NCBI RefSeq assembly: GCF_010983895.1
Contig: NZ_CP048836.1
Span: 3,906,001-3,970,000 of the forward strand
Source: Nitrogeniibacter mangrovi
GTDB lineage: Bacteria; Pseudomonadota; Gammaproteobacteria; Burkholderiales; Rhodocyclaceae
Direction of reading: 5' to 3'
Length of the DNA stretch: 64,000 nucleotides
This document shows positions 47,079 through 56,038 of the stretch, in pieces. How positions within the stretch are numbered: position 1 is the first letter of the stretch; every line of letters starts with the position of its first letter. The position numbers and the translations under genes are program-made. The notes under the pieces were generated by a model. The model was not told the DNA's origin. It saw nothing but the letters and a program-made list of their open reading frames with translations, and did not search any database.

Positions 47079-48504
47079 GTGACTCTTCCTGTGACTCGTT
47101 CTCGATCGTGAAGATGGGATTGCTGGTGATCAGTACTCGGCCGCCTTGGTCGTGCGCGATCAACGTGTCTTCATGGACGACCCGGATCTCGGCGCCGTCG
47201 GCGCACAAAATCTCAGGATAGGAATAAACACCGACCAGAGAGGCGGCCGCGCCATCGGGGCTGAACTCCATGCCGTCGAGCTGCAGCAGGTCTTCAAACG
47301 ATAGCGGCCCCTTCCGAAGAGCACTGATGATTCGATCCCGGTTGCGCTCGACGAAGGCGTGCAGTGGCTCGTCTTCCTGAACTTCCTCCCCTGCCTCCGC
47401 GAATACGGGCTCTGCCACCGGCGCATTCATCTGAGCGAGCATCCTTGTGAGATCCACTTCACCCACAAATGCATCCGGGCTGAAGAAATCGAAGGAACCC
47501 TTCCAGGGCATCAAATCGGGAGCGGCCGCCCGCAGCTGGTCAACGAAATCATCGCCCTGTTGGTTCAACGACCGGACGAGGTCGAGAAAGCGCAAGGAAG
47601 GGGCGCGTAGCGTCTGGATGCGCTGGGCGTCGTCGATAAACTGCACGAAGCGCCTGGCCATGTGTTCGGTGCTTTGAAGCACAATTTCCAGTTCCGACTG
47701 GAGGTTGCCGATCTCGAACTCAACCGGGTGGGTTGCCTTCCAAAGATCGAACGCATCCTGGACGGCCGGGGAAAACAGCAGTTGGAGGGCCTTGTTCACA
47801 AGCTCGACGGCTTCACTCAAGGTCGCGCTGATGACATCGCCGTCCGCAATCAACGCGCCGCGCAGATCCGCCAAGGTGACTCTCTCGGTGACGTCGACCA
47901 TCTGGCGCGCCTTGGCAGCAAGGTCCGCCACCATTTCTCGGCAAAACCGAGGGATGTCCTCGAACCGGCCACGCTCGATCGCCTTCACCAGTCGCTGCGC
48001 GTCCAAATCGCTGTAGAGCCAGCTCTCTTTCAGATCACTGACCCGCAAGAACAGGCCTGCGTTGTCGTTCAACGCGACCTGGCCAAGCCCCCTGTCATAG
48101 GTTAATAGCGGCGTTGCTTCGCTCGTACGTCCATACGAGATTGAGTCATCATCTCTGATGCCGTACCGAATCTCTCGCGGGGTGGAAAGCGAAGCGACGC
48201 AAAACAGGACCTCTTCATAGGTAATGTCGGGTACAAGCTCTTTTGCCTCGCGCGCCAGAGCGCGGACCGACACAAGGGCGCGGCCTTGATCCAACTCGAA
48301 TTGCCTCAGTACGTCCAGCAGAGAAAGCGCAACGAACAGGTTCCGCCCTGCGGATTCAGGCGTTTCGGGCACGCTCACCGACTCGCCACCGCTTCTGGAT
48401 TGGTGCAAATCAAGCAGGCGAGAGACGGCCGCTATAAGTTGTACTTGTGCCGGGATCTCGCTGGTGCTGATGACTGCCTCCAGAACAAACCTCGTGTATG
48501 CCAT
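47065..48504 (-). CDS. jetA: JetA, Wadjet kleisin/MukF-like subunit
   Basis: A 479-residue protein. An N-terminal winged-helix-like part (ELDQGRALVSVRALAREAKELVPDITYEEVLFCVASLS), a long central helical stretch (TLADLRGALIADGDVISATLSEAVELVNKAL, ELEIVLQSTEHMARRFVQFIDDAQRIQ), an acidic linker and a C-terminal winged-helix-like domain (RNRDRIISALRKGPLSFEDLLQLDG) match the MukF-type kleisin plan. It should bridge the two JetC heads. It is first of the four jet genes and starts 46 bases after the JAMM gene. Confidence 0.75.
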   Translation of the reverse strand: MAYTRFVLEAVISTSEIPAQVQLIAAVSRLLDLHQSRSGGESVSVPETPESAGRNLFVALSLLDVLRQFELDQGRALVSVRALAREAKELVPDITYEEVLFCVASLSTPREIRYGIRDDDSISYGRTSEATPLLTYDRGLGQVALNDNAGLFLRVSDLKESWLYSDLDAQRLVKAIERGRFEDIPRFCREMVADLAAKARQMVDVTERVTLADLRGALIADGDVISATLSEAVELVNKALQLLFSPAVQDAFDLWKATHPVEFEIGNLQSELEIVLQSTEHMARRFVQFIDDAQRIQTLRAPSLRFLDLVRSLNQQGDDFVDQLRAAAPDLMPWKGSFDFFSPDAFVGEVDLTRMLAQMNAPVAEPVFAEAGEEVQEDEPLHAFVERNRDRIISALRKGPLSFEDLLQLDGMEFSPDGAAASLVGVYSYPEILCADGAEIRVVHEDTLIAHDQGGRVLITSNPIFTIENESQEESHEPI

Positions 48505-48550
48505 CCGATTTTACCCATTTCGGCACGAACAACGGTCACAGAAGCGCTTG

Positions 48551-49027
48551 CTAAAACGTTCGCGTCTCAACCTCGTCGCTCTCTGAAAGCAGTCCGAACA
48601 GACGCGCTCCTCGATACCGATGGCCTACCCAGTCCCATTCGCCAATAGATCCGCCACCGATTAGCATCAGAGGTCGAGCGACGCCAGCGTCGCGATGCCT
48701 TGCGATGCTCCGCAGAGTTCGACGATCAAGCCAACTCATCTGCGGAAGGCCATCAGGATGCGTGTGCCAGTCCCCAACGTAGGTGGAAGCGCCCGAGGAC
48801 TCGGAAAACAGAATGTCCAACTGGCGGCACTGCCAAGCGTGATCGGGAGTGAACCTATGACGGTTATGGACCGCCTCAGGGCCGGGGCCGACGACGGCGC
48901 GCACGACTGGCTCGCCGTTGTCGGCGACGTAACCCGCGAGAACTCCACCCGTTTCCAACGGATAGGCGCGATCAGCCTCCGTGCAGAGCTCCCGCATAAC
49001 CGACTCACTGATCCATACGAGGCTCAT
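48551..49027 (-). CDS. JAMM/JAB deconjugase (Cap3-like)
   Basis: A 158-residue single-domain JAB protease with the complete zinc-metalloprotease set: Glu25 (LETGGVLAG), His88 and His90 (GDWHTHPDG), Ser98 and Asp101, the HxHx7Sx2D motif. Enzymes of this kind (Cap3 in type II CBASS, BilD) remove ubiquitin-like or CD-NTase tails. The start overlaps the stop of the E2-E1 gene by four bases, so both are made together, as with cap2-cap3. The unusual point is that kleisin/SMC genes follow and not a cyclase. Confidence 0.9.
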   Translation of the reverse strand: MSLVWISESVMRELCTEADRAYPLETGGVLAGYVADNGEPVVRAVVGPGPEAVHNRHRFTPDHAWQCRQLDILFSESSGASTYVGDWHTHPDGLPQMSWLDRRTLRSIARHRDAGVARPLMLIGGGSIGEWDWVGHRYRGARLFGLLSESDEVETRTF

Positions 49028-50904
49028 CCTGCGTTACATGCCGGACACTCCACGTGAGCCGACAGATCGTAAGTCGTCCACTCGGGAACGATTGAGAGGC
49101 CGTTGCGTGAGAAATCACCGACCGCAACATCCCATCCGAAGTCGGGGTAACCTGCCGGTTCGCCACGACTGAGGGTCGCTACGGCAAGACGGCTAGCCAG
49201 CAGCGCCACCTCGTCGCTGTCAATGCCAGCGCCGATGAAGGTCGGCTGCGAGCAACCACCCGGCTGAATCTCCCCTGAACCAACATCTGCAGGAAGACGT
49301 ATCGATCTGTCAGCCAAGCTTCGCTGAAAACAGTGCCAGCAACCGAGGGTCCGTCCTGGAATGATCCTTCCAACCACGCCTCCGGCAGCACCGTGAGTTG
49401 TCGTCAACCACAGGTATGGCTTGCTGAGCTCCCGTGCAAGGTCGGCGACAAAATGACTAACCAAGTGGCTCGCCGAAGCATCAATGATGAGGTCTGATCT
49501 GTCGCTGAGAGTGCGGATGAGATCGTAGTCGGAAAAGAAAGTGTCATTCGGCTCCGTGGGTGCTCCGAGCCGCAGTGGCCAAATTTCGACATTGGTATAG
49601 GGATATTCATTCGAGAGGTGCGTCGCCAACGCTGTCACCTTGTGAAGCCCAGCATACTGCCAACCGAGAGCCCACCGGATCGAATTGCCGACCTGGAGAT
49701 GATCATGATCCACAAGGTATAGATGCTCGATGCCGGCGCGGGCCAGATGTAGGACGAGCGGCGAGCCCAAGCTGCCAAGCCCGACCACCAAAGCCGACTT
49801 AGTGCGGAGTGACTGAAGAGCCGGAGCGCGTTGCATCCAAGCCCCCACTCCGCCCCAATCCGTTCGGATGAACAGCCTGCGAATGACGGCTGGTCGTGAG
49901 CGTTTTGACTCCCGCTGAATCTGCACGGCAAGGAACACCCAGTCGTCCGAGTTCCTGCGCCATGACTTTTCATCTGGAAATACGAAACCGGCGATCAATA
50001 TCTCGCCACGCCTCGCCGTTTCAAGCGCCTTTTTGAACTCCGGCACCTCTGACAGCATGAGCTCAAAGAAGTACTCCTCTAAGTTCAAGCCATCTTCCGG
50101 GTTAGGCCGCTTCGGCAGACGCATCCAGAAACCCGAAAGCGCTTCGGTGAAAGCGGGCGCAGTCGTCGAAAACTCGACCAGTGATTTCCGCCGCATATCC
50201 GAGATTACTCTCAGCGCACCGTTGATAAATAGCGCATCGGCGGAGCCCGCCCGCGTGGGGCGCACTTGGAGCGTGAGCCGCCCGACAGGGCACTCGAGCG
50301 GAGGTGTCTCGTCAGGCACGACGATCACGCAGTTCGGCGGATACGGTAAGTACGATGAGAAGGGCTCTCCAGTGTGATCCTCGTTGTCTGCGACGAAACC
50401 AGGATCGGCACCATCGGCGACAACTGCCTGCAGAATCGGAAGCTGCTCTTGGATGAGCACGGCGAGCGTGTCCTTGCATGGTTGCCAGCCTTCACCCTCC
50501 CTAGCCAACAAGCAGAGATTGTTACCAAGCGGGTGCTGGTGGCGCTGGTAGGTCGGTCCATCTAGAGACACTTGAGGCGGAAAGTACGGGTAGGTGTCGG
50601 GGTATTGCGCAGTCAGATTGAGCGACGTGTCCTTGTATGGGACCGCTACGCGAATGACGAGGCGGCCCTTCGCCCACTCGGCTTCATCTTTCGACCACGG
50701 AAACCCCAAAGCGCTGAGCGCCGCTTCTTCGGCGTTCAGCGCCTGGGGATATCTATTCCACCATGCCTCCATGTCAGCCCACCGGCCGGTGCCCGGGGGC
50801 TTGGGTGCTCCGTGCCCGGGGTTCGGGCGATTGCTCGGCGGGCCGGGCGGAACGTTTGGGTGCTCGGGCTTGGAAGGATGTTCAGGTTTGTCGTGCTGAC
50901 TCAT
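49024..50904 (-). CDS. E2-E1 fusion ubiquitin-like conjugating enzyme (Cap2-like)
   Basis: A 626-residue protein. Residues 1-40 are disordered and Pro/His-rich. The E2-like (UBC) domain follows with YPDTYPYFPP (101-110) and catalytic Cys131 in HPLGNNLCLL. A linker and adenylation (ThiF/E1) domain carry the GLGSLGSP nucleotide loop (about 370), LVDHDHLQVGNSIR, a probable catalytic Cys551 (PGGCSQPTF) and two CxxC zinc pairs (CWHC, CPAC 620-623). Cap2 enzymes conjugate a protein C-terminus to targets. No CD-NTase or ubiquitin-like protein is encoded nearby. It is the first gene of the Wadjet operon. Confidence 0.9.
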   Translation of the reverse strand: MSQHDKPEHPSKPEHPNVPPGPPSNRPNPGHGAPKPPGTGRWADMEAWWNRYPQALNAEEAALSALGFPWSKDEAEWAKGRLVIRVAVPYKDTSLNLTAQYPDTYPYFPPQVSLDGPTYQRHQHPLGNNLCLLAREGEGWQPCKDTLAVLIQEQLPILQAVVADGADPGFVADNEDHTGEPFSSYLPYPPNCVIVVPDETPPLECPVGRLTLQVRPTRAGSADALFINGALRVISDMRRKSLVEFSTTAPAFTEALSGFWMRLPKRPNPEDGLNLEEYFFELMLSEVPEFKKALETARRGEILIAGFVFPDEKSWRRNSDDWVFLAVQIQRESKRSRPAVIRRLFIRTDWGGVGAWMQRAPALQSLRTKSALVVGLGSLGSPLVLHLARAGIEHLYLVDHDHLQVGNSIRWALGWQYAGLHKVTALATHLSNEYPYTNVEIWPLRLGAPTEPNDTFFSDYDLIRTLSDRSDLIIDASASHLVSHFVADLARELSKPYLWLTTTHGAAGGVVGRIIPGRTLGCWHCFQRSLADRSIRLPADVGSGEIQPGGCSQPTFIGAGIDSDEVALLASRLAVATLSRGEPAGYPDFGWDVAVGDFSRNGLSIVPEWTTYDLSAHVECPACNAG

Positions 50905-51032
50905 AGCTAAGTCCTCTTGAAAGGGAACCTAGTCTCATAGGATCCCAGTCGGGTTGAAGTGATGGCTGGCGCGTATTGGCGTCGGCCGCTCAGGATCTCA
51001 CTATACGCGGGAAGCCGAAGAATACAACTACT

Positions 51033-51059
51033 TTTTATTACGTTCTATATTTTATTACG
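51033..51059. promoter_or_regulatory. Direct repeats TTTTATTACG in the divergent promoter region
   Basis: TTTTATTACG occurs at 51033-51042 and 51050-51059, a 17-base period, in an AT-rich patch between the E2-E1 gene (leftward) and the WYL gene (rightward). It is a likely binding region for the WYL regulator, which would control both directions. Confidence 0.4.
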
Positions 51060-51067
51060 GCGCATTT

Positions 51068-51091
51068 TATCAACCCATCCGGTACAATGAC
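51068..51091 (+). promoter_or_regulatory. Shared promoter motif TATCAACCCAT-N2-GGTA before the WYL gene
   Basis: TATCAACCCATCCGGTACAA continuing TGAC matches the spacer and -10 area of the promoter at 19246-19269 in 19 of 24 positions. TACAAT (51083-51088) aligns with the -10 there. No good -35 hexamer is seen here, as might be expected for an activator- or repressor-controlled promoter. Confidence 0.4.
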
Positions 51092-51114
51092 GCATCTTCA
51101 GAAGAAGTTATGCG

Positions 51115-51963
51115 ATGAGTCCCCACCGAGACATTCAGAGAGAGCGGCTGTTTTATATAGAGTTTCTGGCTCTTTTCGCCGGTCAGGTGAGCCGGAAAGA
51201 CATCGTCTCGCGCTTCGGCATCAGCGAGCCCGCCGCGACGAAGGACATCTCCTTGTATGCTGACTTGGCGCCTGGGATGTTGCGCTATGACCTGCGACAG
51301 AAGTGCTATGTCCTAGCCGAAGGCAAGCCGATCTTTGAGCACGACGTCGATCAGTGTCTGTATTCCCTGGCGGGTGAGCGTGCGATCGCGATGGACACCG
51401 AACACGCGAAGCGCCTGTCGAGCTGGGTGAACTGCAGTATTCGGCGAAAGATGCCGTTGCCGCTCGTGGCAACCATCACCAGATGCATGTACCAAAGGCG
51501 CAAGATGATCGCGCAGTACTGGTCCCTTTCCAGTGGGTCCAAAGAACGGATGTTGTCTCCTCTGGCGCTTGTGAATGATGGGCTGCGCTGGCACATCCGG
51601 TGTTTCGATCACGAGCGCGGCGAGTTCCGCGACTACAACCTGACACGGTTCCAGACCGTCGAACCGGGCGATCTTTCAAACGTGAGTCTGGACGGCGACG
51701 AGGAATGGAATACGGAAGTTCGGCTGAGACTCATTCCGCACCCAAAAGCGGACCATCCGGCGACAATCCGGCTGGACTACGACATCGCGGATGACGCCAA
51801 ATACGTGACCTTGAAAGCCTGCCTGGTTGGATATTTCCTTCGGCATTGGCACATCGACTTCACTGATGGAGCACTAGGCAATCCGAAGGCAGAACAACTC
51901 TTCCTGGATAACAAACATGAGCTCTTAAAGTCCGGAGTGCGGCCTTGGGCCTTTGAGGCATGA
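51115..51963 (+). CDS. WYL-domain transcriptional regulator (CapW/BrxR-like)
   Basis: A 282-residue protein with the usual order: N-terminal winged helix (DIQRERLFYIEFLALFAGQVSRKDIVSRFGISEPAATKDISLY), a central WYL domain (MIAQYWSLSSGSKERMLSPLALVNDGLRWHIRCFDHERGEFRDYNLTRF, split motifs here) and a C-terminal extension (LVGYFLRHWHIDF). BrxR and CapW of this architecture repress BREX and CBASS defence operons until infection. It is divergent from the E2-E1/JAMM/Wadjet operon and is its probable regulator. Confidence 0.85.
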   Translation: MSPHRDIQRERLFYIEFLALFAGQVSRKDIVSRFGISEPAATKDISLYADLAPGMLRYDLRQKCYVLAEGKPIFEHDVDQCLYSLAGERAIAMDTEHAKRLSSWVNCSIRRKMPLPLVATITRCMYQRRKMIAQYWSLSSGSKERMLSPLALVNDGLRWHIRCFDHERGEFRDYNLTRFQTVEPGDLSNVSLDGDEEWNTEVRLRLIPHPKADHPATIRLDYDIADDAKYVTLKACLVGYFLRHWHIDFTDGALGNPKAEQLFLDNKHELLKSGVRPWAFEA

Positions 51964-52148
51964 CTGAGCACCCAAAAACGGACAGTCTCAGAGGTTCAGG
52001 GACAAGCTCACACGTCCGTCATGTTCGAAGCCAGATGCGGCGTAAATCTTCGTAGAGCAGCTAGACAGCTTGATCGCTTATCAACCTTTCAGCACGAAAT
52101 CTCTAATGGCATAATCGAACGCCATTTCCATAACACAGGATCGTTCCT

Positions 52149-53870
52149 GTGGACGACCACTACACCGCGAACGTCGAACAAGACGAGGACATATTCGCTC
52201 TAGCCTTCGACGCGTTTGTCGGCACCGCGCGCCTTTCCCCGGAATCACTCGAACGGATCCGGGCGGCGGCCCTACACAGTAGCCTCCCTCCTTCCTCCGT
52301 ATCGGTGAAGCTGGGGCTGTTATCGGAACTGGAAGTCGCGGAGGCAATGGCCAACGCGGTCGGCGAACCACTCCTGCGACGTGCGGATTTCCCCGCGCTA
52401 CCGCTCGAAATCGACGATCTCAATCAAACGTATCTGGAGGCCAGACACGTCGTTCCGATCTCGATTCGGGAGGGGTCGATCGAGGTTGCGATGGCCAATC
52501 CATTGGACGCCACCACCCGTTCCGGGATCGAGTTCGCGGTGCGTCGGTCCGTGAAGGCATTCGCCGCACTCGAGTCGGAGATCGCGGACTTTCATGCCGA
52601 ACACGCACCAAAGCAGAACGATTCCTCTCATGAGGACGGAGGAGGCAAGTCGCAACAGACTCAAGATGATCTGGTCGTGCTCTCGGATCAGTCTTCCGAC
52701 GCGCCTGTCATTCAGCTGGTCAATCGCCTGATCACCTCTGCGGTCGACGGCGGAGCCTCCGACATTCATCTCGAACCGAGGGATTCGGGCATGAGCGTGC
52801 GCTACCGCGTCGACGGAGAGCTCAAATCCGTTGAAACACTCTCAGGTCGGTGGATGGATGCGGTGGCGTCACGAATCAAGTTGCTCTCGCAACTCGACAT
52901 CGCGGAGCGGCGCCTTCCTCAGGACGGGCGGATGAGATTTGTCGTTCGAGGCCAGGCGGTCGACCTGAGGGTGGCGAGCTTCCCAAGCTTGAACGGCGAA
53001 TCGATCGTTCTTCGGATTCTTGGCAGGAACGCGTTGGGACTGGATCTGAACCACGCCGGACTCTCGCAGCCCGGTTTGAGTGCACTGACCTCAGCCCTCT
53101 CGCGTCCACACGGCATCATTCTGATCACGGGCCCCACCGGAAGCGGTAAGACAACGACGCTATATGCCGCCCTGAAACACATTCTGCGTCCGGAACTCAA
53201 GGTCATTACCGTCGAAGATCCCGTGGAATACACGCTGCCTGGCGTCGTCCAGCAGCAGGTACGCCAAGACATCGGCTTGACGTATCCGATCGCGCTTCGT
53301 TCGATGCTCCGGAACGATCCGGACGTCATCATGATCGGCGAAATTCGCGACGGCGAAACGGCCGATATCGCCATCCGTGCCGCCCTCACGGGACACCTGG
53401 TACTGGCAACGCTACACACGAACACCGCCGCCGGCGCGATCACTCGGTTACTCGATCTCGGGGTGGAGAGTTTCCTGTTGGCGTCGACGCTGTCGCTGAC
53501 ATCGGCGCAACGTCTGGTGAGGCGCCTTTGCGTCCATTGTCGTCACCCACGGCCCGCCACGGTTCAGGAACAAGCTTGGTTCAAGAGCGCGGGTCTCGGA
53601 GGAGGGTCCAACACGCAAACGCTCTACGATCCTACCGGTTGCCTCGAATGTTCCGGCAAAGGCTTCGCCGGGCGCGTGCCATTGTTCGAAGCACTGAACA
53701 TCGGCGACCCGGAACGGGAATTGATTCGTCAATGGGAGGGAGAAGCCCGGTTCGAGCGTCAGCACGCCAATCGTGCCAACGGGCTGTGGGAACACGGCGT
53801 CGATCGAGTCCTGTCGGGAGAGACGACGTTTGCCGAGTTGCTCAAGGTCGTTCCATGTCCGACGTCATGA
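52149..53870 (+). CDS. gspE: GspE, type II secretion ATPase
   Basis: A 573-residue secretion ATPase. N1E/N2E domain (FALAFDAFVGTARLSPESL, GLLSELEVAEAMA), then the core: Walker A GPTGSGKT (from 328), Asp box EDPVEY, Walker B MIGEIRDGETADIAI, His box LATLHTNTA, and the zinc-binding tetracysteine CVHC...CLEC. It powers pseudopilus assembly at the inner membrane. It starts at GTG with AGGA upstream and leads the secretion operon. TATCAACC at 52079-52086 upstream resembles the motif before the WYL gene. Confidence 0.95.
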   Translation: MDDHYTANVEQDEDIFALAFDAFVGTARLSPESLERIRAAALHSSLPPSSVSVKLGLLSELEVAEAMANAVGEPLLRRADFPALPLEIDDLNQTYLEARHVVPISIREGSIEVAMANPLDATTRSGIEFAVRRSVKAFAALESEIADFHAEHAPKQNDSSHEDGGGKSQQTQDDLVVLSDQSSDAPVIQLVNRLITSAVDGGASDIHLEPRDSGMSVRYRVDGELKSVETLSGRWMDAVASRIKLLSQLDIAERRLPQDGRMRFVVRGQAVDLRVASFPSLNGESIVLRILGRNALGLDLNHAGLSQPGLSALTSALSRPHGIILITGPTGSGKTTTLYAALKHILRPELKVITVEDPVEYTLPGVVQQQVRQDIGLTYPIALRSMLRNDPDVIMIGEIRDGETADIAIRAALTGHLVLATLHTNTAAGAITRLLDLGVESFLLASTLSLTSAQRLVRRLCVHCRHPRPATVQEQAWFKSAGLGGGSNTQTLYDPTGCLECSGKGFAGRVPLFEALNIGDPERELIRQWEGEARFERQHANRANGLWEHGVDRVLSGETTFAELLKVVPCPTS

Positions 53871-55075
53871 AACGCTACTCCGTGTTCGCACTCACCCCCG
53901 ATGGAACACCGGAACGTTTTTCCCGGGTAGCCCCCGCCGAGCAAGCCTTGGCCCTTGAGCTGATCGAGGGCGGCTACGTTCCACTTCGCATCGAAGCCGA
54001 GCGGAACGATCTCTGGGGAAAGCTCAACAAGCCCATCGGTTCGAACCGCCCAATTCCGATGACCGAGATGGCAGGCCTTGCAGAACACCTCCACGAACTC
54101 CTCTTGTCGGGGCTTCCCATTGACAGCGCCTTGTCCTGCGCGTCCAGGAAAGGGCCAAGATCGCGAACGCGACTCGTGCGCTCGTTGCTCCGTCAGATTC
54201 GTGGGGGAGCGCCCTTGTCGGAGGCGCTCCGAAGTGAAGGCACGCCCGATTTCGTATGCGAGTCCGTACGGGCCGGAGAGCGCAACGGGCGCTTGGGAGC
54301 CACTTTCGGCGAAATCGCGACGACTCTCGGAAAGCAAATCGAGATTCGCCGCAACACCATCGGCGCCTTGGTCTATCCCGCCGCCATCCTTTCTGTGCTC
54401 GTCCTTGTGCTGACGTTCATCCTGATCGGTGTGATTCCGGAGATCGCGTCCGTGTTCCGCGGCGACGAGCAACGGCTCCCCGTAGTGACCCGCTTCGTCC
54501 TGGCGGCATCGGATGTGGCACTAAGACACGAAGCCACACTGATCGGATGCGCGGCAGCATTCGTCATACTCATATGGGGTATGATGTCCGGCGTATTCAA
54601 CTTGTCCAGGCTGATCCGGTTCATGCTGCGATTCCCCGTTTTTTCCGCGTTGATGGCGACCCAGGATGCGCGGGTTCTCTCGGCCTTCGGGAACATGGTG
54701 ATCGGTGGCGTCGAAGCGTCATCGGCGTTGAACGCCGCCGCGAGGATCGCCCCCCATCCCGCGCTCGCGACGGATTATCGCAATGCGGCGAGCGCGGTTC
54801 GCGAAGGTATGTCGGTGAGTTCTGCCTTGCAGCGCTTCACGCGGCTGGACGACGAAACCTTGGCGTTTCTCGAAGTCGGCGAACAAGGCGGTTCGCTCGG
54901 CCCCATGGTTCTGCGGGCGGCCGAGCTACTCGAAACCAGCGGCGAGCGGGCCCTTGCACGATTCGTCGCGTTTCTCAATCCGGCGGCGATCATTGTCATG
55001 GGGGCGCTCGTGGGCATCACCGTGGCTGGCGTCATGCTCGGGATCGTCAGCGTCAACCAACTGGCAGCCCATTGA
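53855..55075 (+). CDS. gspF: GspF, type II secretion inner-membrane platform protein
   Basis: About 406 residues with two T2SSF repeats: MAGLAEHLHELLLSGLPIDSALS, ESVRAGERNGRLG, and in the second half VLSAFGNMVIGGVEASSALNAA and FLEVGEQGGSLG, plus three membrane helices. It couples GspE to pseudopilin extraction. ATG 53855 (AAGG upstream) overlaps gspE by 16 bases; ATG 53867 in an ATGA overlap is an alternative. Confidence 0.93.
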   Translation: MSDVMKRYSVFALTPDGTPERFSRVAPAEQALALELIEGGYVPLRIEAERNDLWGKLNKPIGSNRPIPMTEMAGLAEHLHELLLSGLPIDSALSCASRKGPRSRTRLVRSLLRQIRGGAPLSEALRSEGTPDFVCESVRAGERNGRLGATFGEIATTLGKQIEIRRNTIGALVYPAAILSVLVLVLTFILIGVIPEIASVFRGDEQRLPVVTRFVLAASDVALRHEATLIGCAAAFVILIWGMMSGVFNLSRLIRFMLRFPVFSALMATQDARVLSAFGNMVIGGVEASSALNAAARIAPHPALATDYRNAASAVREGMSVSSALQRFTRLDDETLAFLEVGEQGGSLGPMVLRAAELLETSGERALARFVAFLNPAAIIVMGALVGITVAGVMLGIVSVNQLAAH

Positions 55076-55191
55076 ACCCGGCCACCATGTTCACTGCAAG
55101 CCACACCTTCCATCCACGACACCAAACGCGCTTTCGTCGCGGGCAAGCCCTCCGGCCGGACATCGTCATTCTCACCCCGAATCGCCTTCCG

Positions 55192-55626
55192 ATGCCGATG
55201 AGCGCCCGCCCCTCCGAAGCGGGGTTCACACTCCTCGAACTACTGGTTGTGATCGTCGTGATGGGCATGCTGGCCGCGGTCGTCACGCCCCAGGTCATGA
55301 ACATGTTCTCGGGAGCGAAATCCGATACCGCCCGCCTGCAGATCGATACCTTGGCGACGGCCGTCAACTACTACAAGCTCGATACCGGAGGTTATCCCAC
55401 CCTGGAGCAAGGGCTGGACGTGTTGGCGCATCGACCGGCGAACCTCCGCCAGTGGCGTGGCCCCTACGTCCGAAAGCCAGAGCATCTCCTCGACCCTTGG
55501 GGCAATCCGTATCACTACGCCATTCCCGGCAAGAGCGGAGCTTTCGACATCTATACCCTGGGGGCCGACAATCGCGACGGCGGCGAAGGGGAGGATGCCG
55601 ACATTGGCGTCGTCAAATCCAACTGA
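55192..55626 (+). CDS. gspG: GspG, major pseudopilin
   Basis: A 144-residue pseudopilin. Leader MPMSARPSEAG is cut before FTLLELLVVIVVMGMLAAVV, with the conserved Glu at +5. The body has YYKLDTGGYPTLEQGLDVL, DPWGNPYHYA and the calcium-binding end LGADNRDGGEGEDADIG. It forms the pseudopilus shaft. Frame remains open upstream, but the short leader favours 55192 or 55198. The prepilin peptidase (gspO) is not encoded here and must come from elsewhere in the genome. Confidence 0.94.
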   Translation: MPMSARPSEAGFTLLELLVVIVVMGMLAAVVTPQVMNMFSGAKSDTARLQIDTLATAVNYYKLDTGGYPTLEQGLDVLAHRPANLRQWRGPYVRKPEHLLDPWGNPYHYAIPGKSGAFDIYTLGADNRDGGEGEDADIGVVKSN

Positions 55627-56038
55627 ACGGGGCACGACGCTGCTCGAGTTGCTGGTCGTTGTCGCGCTGCTCGGATTGCTCGCATGGGTGGGTCTAGGCG
55701 CGAACCTGCTGCCCCCTCCGGAACGGAGGGTCGAGCGTGCCTTGATCGCCGAATTGTCCAGCGCGCGAAGCACCAGCGTGAAACGGGGTACCGTCGCAAC
55801 TGTCGATTGTTCCGTGCTGCCAGCCAAGATCGAGACCGCGGGCGCCAGAACGGCGGATTTGACGATCGAGTGCTTTCCGCAATTTGGAGCCGGCTCGAAG
55901 CGGTTTTCCTTCTATCCGGATGGATCGACTTCCGGCGGCTTCATCCGCTTCGGCTTTGGACATCCCGACACAATCGTACTCGTCGACTGGCTGACCGGAG
56001 CGATCCACGTACTACCTCGGGAAGCGAGCGCCCCATGA
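55595..56038 (+). CDS. gspH: GspH, minor pseudopilin
   Basis: About 147 residues. Prepilin-type N-terminus NPTERG then TTLLELLVVVALLGLLAWVGL; the first mature residue is Thr where Phe or Met is usual. The body ends in FSFYPDGSTSGGFIRFG and VDWLTGAIHVLPRE, the GspH pattern. It overlaps gspG by 32 bases. Start choice between ATG 55595 and TTG 55604 (GGAGG upstream) is open. Confidence 0.82.
   Translation: MPTLASSNPTERGTTLLELLVVVALLGLLAWVGLGANLLPPPERRVERALIAELSSARSTSVKRGTVATVDCSVLPAKIETAGARTADLTIECFPQFGAGSKRFSFYPDGSTSGGFIRFGFGHPDTIVLVDWLTGAIHVLPREASAP

Noticed and set aside
40021-51963. Type II CBASS
   Set aside because: Cap2-like and Cap3-like genes and a WYL regulator are present, but there is no CD-NTase and no CBASS effector in or beside the operon; four Jet genes occupy the rest.
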